Source: Lithospermum erythrorhizon
Taxonomy: Eukaryota; Streptophyta; Magnoliopsida; Boraginales; Boraginaceae
NCBI GenBank assembly: GCA_019722365.1
Contig: JADFUC010000903.1
Location: forward strand, 124,001 to 188,000
DNA: 64,000 nt
Reading direction: 5' to 3'
Shown here: positions 58,443 to 64,000 of the stretch, in pieces
Position numbering within the stretch: the first letter of the stretch is position 1
Layout: every line of letters begins with the position of its first letter
Program-made: the position numbers and the translations under genes
Notes under the pieces: generated by a model
The model's input: the letters and a program-made list of their open reading frames with translations, nothing else
Database searches by the model: none
Told to the model about the DNA's origin: nothing

Positions 58443-60029
58443 TATAGAACAAATATATCCATACATGAAGCAGTTAGTCAAGTCTTATCAGTTCTCTTGA
58501 CTGGAACTTTATAGCTGAAGAAATAGCATCGCATGTTTGACTTCTCAGGAACTTCTTCAGTACTTTATATCCTACTAGTTGGCAGATGTTTTTCAGGCCT
58601 GTCTGGTAAATATTTTAAGTTTTAAAAAGTCTATTGCTGTTTAGTAATTCTACTTCAGATGTGGCTTATTGTTCTTATTAGAAAATCATGACAGTAGCAT
58701 ACCCTATCAATGTCCTACAGCCGCCGGTGAGTCAGGCATGGTAGAGGGATTGAGTTCGGCAATTTCATGAACCGTGGTTGGATCGGATCAAGGACCGGAT
58801 CTTTCTTCAAGGGAAGGTGTAGATCCTTGATCCAAGTCTCATCTTTCTCTCCGTTGCCTCCTCCTTTCCCTGAACTTTTACATTGGGGGTTCCTATTGCT
58901 TGAAATAGTCCAATAAAATTAAGATCACCTCCAATAGAGGTGGATAACTTTACCCATCGAAATCCATTAATATTATGGGATCTCAATTATCATAAATATG
59001 ATAAGAAACTAAAAGGAAAAGATTGTCGATAATAAGTATTGCATAGAGTGTAGAGCTTTGTGTAATGCAAGAAATATGAAGATCTCAAGTCTACCTCCTA
59101 AAAAGAGTAGAAATATAATTATGAATGGTCAAGAGAAAAGATGTATCCAAGAGCAAATTAAACTCATTATAGGTGAGAAATTTAGACTTGAAGTCTAATG
59201 AAGTATATTACTAGTGCAGTATATATTAGGTACTTGTACAAATAATTGAAATCAAATTTGTCATAAAGTATTTGAACTTAAAAGTACTAAATGAGTTGTA
59301 AGGTGTTACCTACATCTTTTGATAATGTGTATGAAAATTAGGTTTGTTTGATGGTAACAAAATACAATCTTGAAATGCATCTATAACATATATATATCAT
59401 GCTAACAAATATGTATACATGAAAATGCGATAAATATTTATGATGCAGAAGCATATATCTTATTCTCGGGAAATTAACTTAGTTGAGTTAATATAAGAAA
59501 TATTTGAATTAATTTAGAGCCATCTAGATAATGGATTGCATGTGAGAACTGCATTATTAGAATTTTTTGCTCTATTGTTTTGTAAACTAGATATTAATGT
59601 CATTTGATGATGTAAGTGTACAAGTATTATGTCTTATGTGTCTAGCTTTGTAGTTTATATTATGTTTATGTGATTATATGATCGATCTAGTTGATTATTA
59701 TGTGGAAATATATATGTGTTATTTATTGAATGTTGAAGTTAATCTTACATTCCTCCTAAATAATTTCATCTCTAATATTGATGAACAAAACATTCATAAT
59801 ATTCTTGAAGATCTAGTCATATTTGGTAAACTCGAGAAAAAGTTTTCAATCACTAAATTATAATGAATAGGTTACTATAAGAACTCACGTAGAGTTATCA
59901 ATTGTTAGTCAGCATGTCTACAAAAGAAGTTTGAATCAAAATATCATCTAAAGGTATATATTATCTTCTCTGCAAGCCAACTGAGTTTTATTATAGTTGA
60001 AACATAGTAGAAATGTTTCATATCAATAA
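58443..60029. other. 3' flank of the phosphatase and intergenic DNA
   Basis: Should include the 3' untranslated region in its first few hundred bases. The rest is AT-rich with no recognised gene. The frame at 59678-59863 is open but matches nothing I know. Confidence 0.4.
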
Positions 60030-60113
60030 ACTTTTGACTTTTTGATAGTTGTACTTTTTAAAATATTGTCCACTTTTGACTTTTTATAGTTGTATTTTTT
60101 AAATTTTGACCAT
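60030..60113. repeat. 42-bp tandem duplication
   Basis: AACTTTTGACTTTTTGATAG and CACTTTTGACTTTTTATAG, each followed by TTGTA-TTTTTTAAA, start 42 bases apart. Two copies, a few differences. Confidence 0.75.
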
Positions 60114-60114
60114 A

Positions 60115-60400
60115 TTTATTTTTGTTTGTATTGTATAATACTTGATGACAACTAACTGATATAGGATTTTGGAGTTGTGGCCCAAGGCATTGGGCTTGCA
60201 AGTGGATAAGGCCTCCATGAGATATTGACTTCCAAGATGATGACAAGTGTCACAATCAAGGAGAAAGATGGTACCATGATTCTCTTGTACTTGCCTATAA
60301 ATACATCACTCATAGTACATTCATTCTTTAATTACAACTTACTACTTTATAGTACATTCATTAAAAGACAATACTAACTTGATTGTCGGAGTGTAGGTGA
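60115..60400 (+). mobile_element. Probable 5' LTR promoter region of Gypsy element
   Basis: CCTATAAATACATC (60295-60308) is a good TATA box, about 680 bases before gag, and the following AGTACATTCATT is repeated at 60316 and 60352. The LTR boundaries cannot be set because the 3' LTR lies beyond the window. Confidence 0.45.
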
Positions 60401-60879
60401 TCGCTACACGCGGTCACGCTTTCAGGTACTATGGCAGATCAAAGTTCAGACCCACAGGACCTTTAAGGATTTACAACACCAACACCTACCAGTGGTTCCA
60501 AGAGGGAGCGGTTTTCACAAACTATACCCAAGAGAACTATTTCTACAAGACTGACCAAGATCATAGAAAGTCCAGTTGTAGTTAAAAGTCTTGTAATAGA
60601 GGGTTCGGTTGTAATTGCGATTATCAAGTGGCACCGTCTAAAAGGATTGAAAGAGCACATATGAATGATATAAATGTATCTGTTCACAATTCACAACAAA
60701 ATAACCTGCCTAATGAACACCACAACCTCTTTATCCAGCGGATATCGAGGCAGAAATCCAACGGGGGGTCAATGAGGCTTTAGACAGAGAGCGAGAAAGA
60801 AAGGACAATACAGTCATCCCGCTATACACACAACACCGGACATGGTGCATCTTCAGGGAGTAGTGAAGCCCCTCGGACA

Positions 60880-63800
60880 ACTCATGATCAATATGAGAGG
60901 CGCGCCTACGCGCCCGCAGTACCTTCGCAGTTCCCTACACCTCAGATTGATCCCGCTACTCAAACATTACAACAAGAATTGGCGGATATCAAGGAAATGA
61001 TGAAAACATTCATGCCAACCGCCATTCACAAAAAGGAGTGTAAAACAAAGATGCCATTTACGGATAGATTGGATGGAGTACCATTGCCAAAGGGTTTTAT
61101 CTTGCCTCAATTCACTCAATTTAATGGAACAGGCGATCCTATAAAGCATCTACAAGGGTTTTTGGCCAAGATGACAATCACGTCCAATGATTAGGATATT
61201 TATGCGAAAGCCTTTTCAAACAGTCTAGCGGATAGAGCGTTGGATTGGTATATGGCCTTGCCCCTCAAATCCATTGATTCATACCAACAGACGACGGATG
61301 CATTCATTGCAAAATTCGGCTCCACCATACAAGAATACCAGGATGAGCGGGCGTTAATGGATATCCAACAAGGCCCCCAATGAAACACTTAAGAGCTATC
61401 AAAAGTGCTACAATTACATTCTTCTAACCATACCAGAAGTCAATAATAAGGTAGTATATATGACATTTTATCGCGGATTAACATATGGCAAGTTGAAAAG
61501 GCCTTAGTTCTAGAAACTCCCCTGTCTAAAAATGAGCTCATAGCGAGAGTTAGACAATTTGTGAAATTGGAAGAGTTAAAGAATAAAGAAGATAAAACTA
61601 AGGATCTTCGCAAAATACTCCGCAAAAGGGGGAGATCAAAATCGCCCAAAAAAGCGCTGGTATGGGAGAGAATTCAGAGGGACATGAGGCAGAGCTCTAA
61701 GAGGTGAAATTATGAACCTCTGCCCCAAAAGGGGTTAGTTCAATGTATTAGGAAACCTCACAGGGATAGATTAACCTCATTAAGGTTGTCTATAGCAGAG
61801 ATCTATTTCCAAATTGAGGGTAAGAATTTGTTACCCAAGCTAGTGCGGATGGGGAGTGCACCAGACAGAAGGGATAAGACTCGCTATTTCAAATATCATC
61901 GCGAACATGGGTATCACACAAATGAGTGCAAGATTCTCAATGTAGAAATTGAGAACCTAGAATTCATGTTGATATTTAAAGGAGTTCAAGTGGAAAGGGA
62001 ACTTAGCGGACGTTAGCTTTCGTCAAAACGGGCAGGAGCCCACTTACCTGCACTAAGCCAAAGCCGCAGGATGCCTATAGATCATGGGCGAATTGATACT
62101 CATTTCCGGCGGTATCATGAGGGACGATCTGGGCTAAAACTCTAGGAAAAATTATGCCTAAAAAGAGGGTATTCAATCAAGGCCTCTATAGGAATTGAAA
62201 ATACATGATGACCTTTGTGGTTATAACTTTACAATCACCACCTCACCGTGGAGCGAATGTTGGGTACGGGAAGTTCAAGTATATACTCATATTTGAGCAC
62301 GTTTGACAAATTACAGCCCCGGCAGAAGTTCGGTTATAACCGCCCATCCACTGCTAACATTTATTCACGGGCCACTCCATAAATGCCAGTGGAGGGTTAC
62401 TGGATTTCACGGTAGGGAGCTGATAAGCAATGGTGTTGGGCCAATCGAGCTTAATTACAAAGGGTGGAGGAGGCTGGATGCTTGGTATATCGGGCTATAG
62501 GATTGCCACTTCCACCCTCAAGTAAAGGCAATAGTGTCCACTGCTCACCTCAAGATGTTCTACCTGTGGGGCTTAAGGAGTTGCAATCAAAAGAAAGTGC
62601 TAAGATGCTATTTAAATTCAGCACAATAACAAAGTGCCCAAATGGACTGGAAAGAAAAGCGGAGTGGAAAATCATGAGATAAAATACGTAAGAGTTGCCT
62701 GGCTTAAGACAATCTCGTAAAGAAAGGGAGAAACGAAAAAGAGCCACGCATTTATAGTTATAATCTGTCCCTTTTAAGCAAGGAGATAAGGAAAAACTTT
62801 CAAAATTTGGTACAAGTCAAGACTCCACTGGGTGCTATTAAGGCCGAGATAAGGAAAAACTTTCTTAATCGTACAAAGTTGGGGTGGAAGATCACCAAAG
62901 AAATGCTAATAGCCTCGAGCAGAGTTTGAAGGATGTATTTCTAGGGACCTCGAGGATATGCCAGATGTATCCAACGGCTCTTAACATTACGATCAGATAT
63001 CAACCCAATCTTCTCACCCCTCACAAAAGAAAGGTTGTTCAACGATGAAAACATGTACTACCTGTGATGAGGAAGTCAGAAAAGCCATATTAAAAGCGCA
63101 AGCGATTCACTTGTGCTGAAATTTCCTCGCTTTAGATCGCTAATGTGGTATTGGACAAGAAATCAGAAATAAATGGCTGATGTCTAAGTATTATTTTTCT
63201 AATTCAATAATGCAAATTCTATGACTTTTACTCACGCCCGCTGGGCGCCAGACGGAAAAGGGCACGGAGGTCTTTTGATTTTATGGATGCTTCTGCAGGT
63301 ATTATCAAATACGATAGCCCTTTGAGGAGTGGATAAACCGCTGCTCATCATCAATATGATTATGGGTCAGTTTAAGGTAATGCCGCTTTTGGATTAAAGA
63401 ACGCAGAGCCACTTACCAAAGGATTTGGTAACCCATATTCGCTTACCAAATTGTGCGCAATATGAGATTTATGGATGACATGGTCAAAAAGAAAGGACAC
63501 ACGGCGATCATTTTAGAAATCTCAGTGGAAACGCTTAATCACTCAAGGAAAGTCGACAAAGCGTAAATCCTCGGTAAATGCTCATTGAGTGGTGCGAAAA
63601 ATTCTTGGGGGCATGATTAGCGTGGCGAATTCAAATTTCAGAACTGATAAATAGAGGCTTATCGGGAGATGCAGTTCGCCTAACATTTACAAGGAAGTTC
63701 AAAATCATGGTCTCGCCTCAAATGCTTTATATCCAAGTCAAGTAAAGGAATCTACCATTTTTTAAATCCGAGATTTACGTCAAAAGAAAAGTTTAAATGA

Positions 63801-64000
63801 TGAAAATGTAGCTAAGCATTTGATGGAATTGAAAAAGATATTCGGGGGACCACCTCTGTTCATTTCGACCTGAATCAAGAAATGGGCCGCAGCTTTATAC
63901 CTAGCCATCTCCTCATGTGAAGGGTGGCAGCGTGTTACTCCGAGAAGAGGAAGGAGTGTAGAAACCGATATACTATGTTATTCATGTGTTGAGAGATGCG
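60880..64000 (+). pseudogene. Ty3/Gypsy gag-pol, Tat/Ogre-like, cut by the window edge
   Basis: Gag: 60979-61194 gives PFTDRLDGVPLPKGFILPQF, then QFNGTGDPIKHLQGFLAKM; after a stop 61200-61380 gives the continuing AKAFSNSLADRALDWYMALP and FIAKFGSTI blocks, which match the plant Gypsy gag pattern Y-G-T-DP-x-H-L-F and A-x-W-L-P. A zinc-knuckle-like block follows at 61861-61950 (RDKTRYFKYHREHGYHTNEC). Protease would be near 62.0-62.8 kb but is not recognisable. Reverse transcriptase: 63440-63610 fits the motif A-T-Y-Q-L, then D-DM, then the K-CSFG-x-FLGF block. RNase H: 63930-64000 ends EEGGV-KPIYYV, then HVLRDA. Gag is fairly clean while pol from 62 kb on is heavily shifted. Confidence 0.75.

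Overview
This window is nuclear DNA of a flowering plant, most likely a eudicot. Evidence: two spliced genes with GT-AG introns, one of them an organelle-targeted bacterial-type gyrase subunit; Ty1/Copia and Ty3/Gypsy retrotransposons with plant-type gag/pol fragments; a tRNA-derived SINE; a Stowaway-type MITE; an L1-type LINE; AT-rich intergenic DNA. I cannot name the species from sequence alone.

Only two host genes can be supported, both on the + strand. (1) GYRB, DNA gyrase subunit B, is at 15384-24711 in about 21 exons. Eighteen exons read cleanly from splice site to splice site. Three segments (about 15866-15917, 16098-16115 and 21361-21475) are scrambled by small indels and substitutions. 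(2) A YVH1/DUSP12-type dual-specificity phosphatase with a C-terminal zinc-binding domain is at 53890-58442 in six intact exons, predicted at 347 aa.

Layout. 1-4.65 kb: Copia relic broken by a ~1.9 kb insert with 237-bp tandem units, plus a SINE. 5.75-12.5 kb: a two-LTR Copia element (6026-11446) nested in a chromovirus-like LTR. 13.3-15.1 kb: LINE remains (reverse transcriptase C-terminus, zinc ribbon, RNase H). 15.3-24.7 kb: GYRB. 25.1-30.8 kb: diverged direct repeats and a reversed Ty3/Gypsy reverse transcriptase. 30.8-33.8 kb: AT-rich, nothing recognised. 34-49.5 kb: minus-strand Copia copies of one LTR family, one split by a chromovirus-like LTR at 41.4-42.8 kb that carries a minisatellite. 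51.1-52.1 kb: a solo LTR of the same Copia family with a 5-bp target duplication. 52.1-53.25 kb: an element with long terminal inverted repeats. 53.9-58.4 kb: phosphatase. 60.1-64 kb: the 5' part of a Tat/Ogre-like Gypsy element running off the right edge.

The two host genes have no visible functional link. GYRB supports organelle DNA supercoiling; the phosphatase family acts in late 60S ribosome assembly in yeast and animals. I found no gene cluster, defence system, CRISPR array or other coordinated system. The most unusual feature is the patchy quality: clean stretches alternate with stretches dense in short indels, mostly in repeats but also inside GYRB. This fits low-accuracy gap filling better than biological decay, though I cannot prove that without reads.
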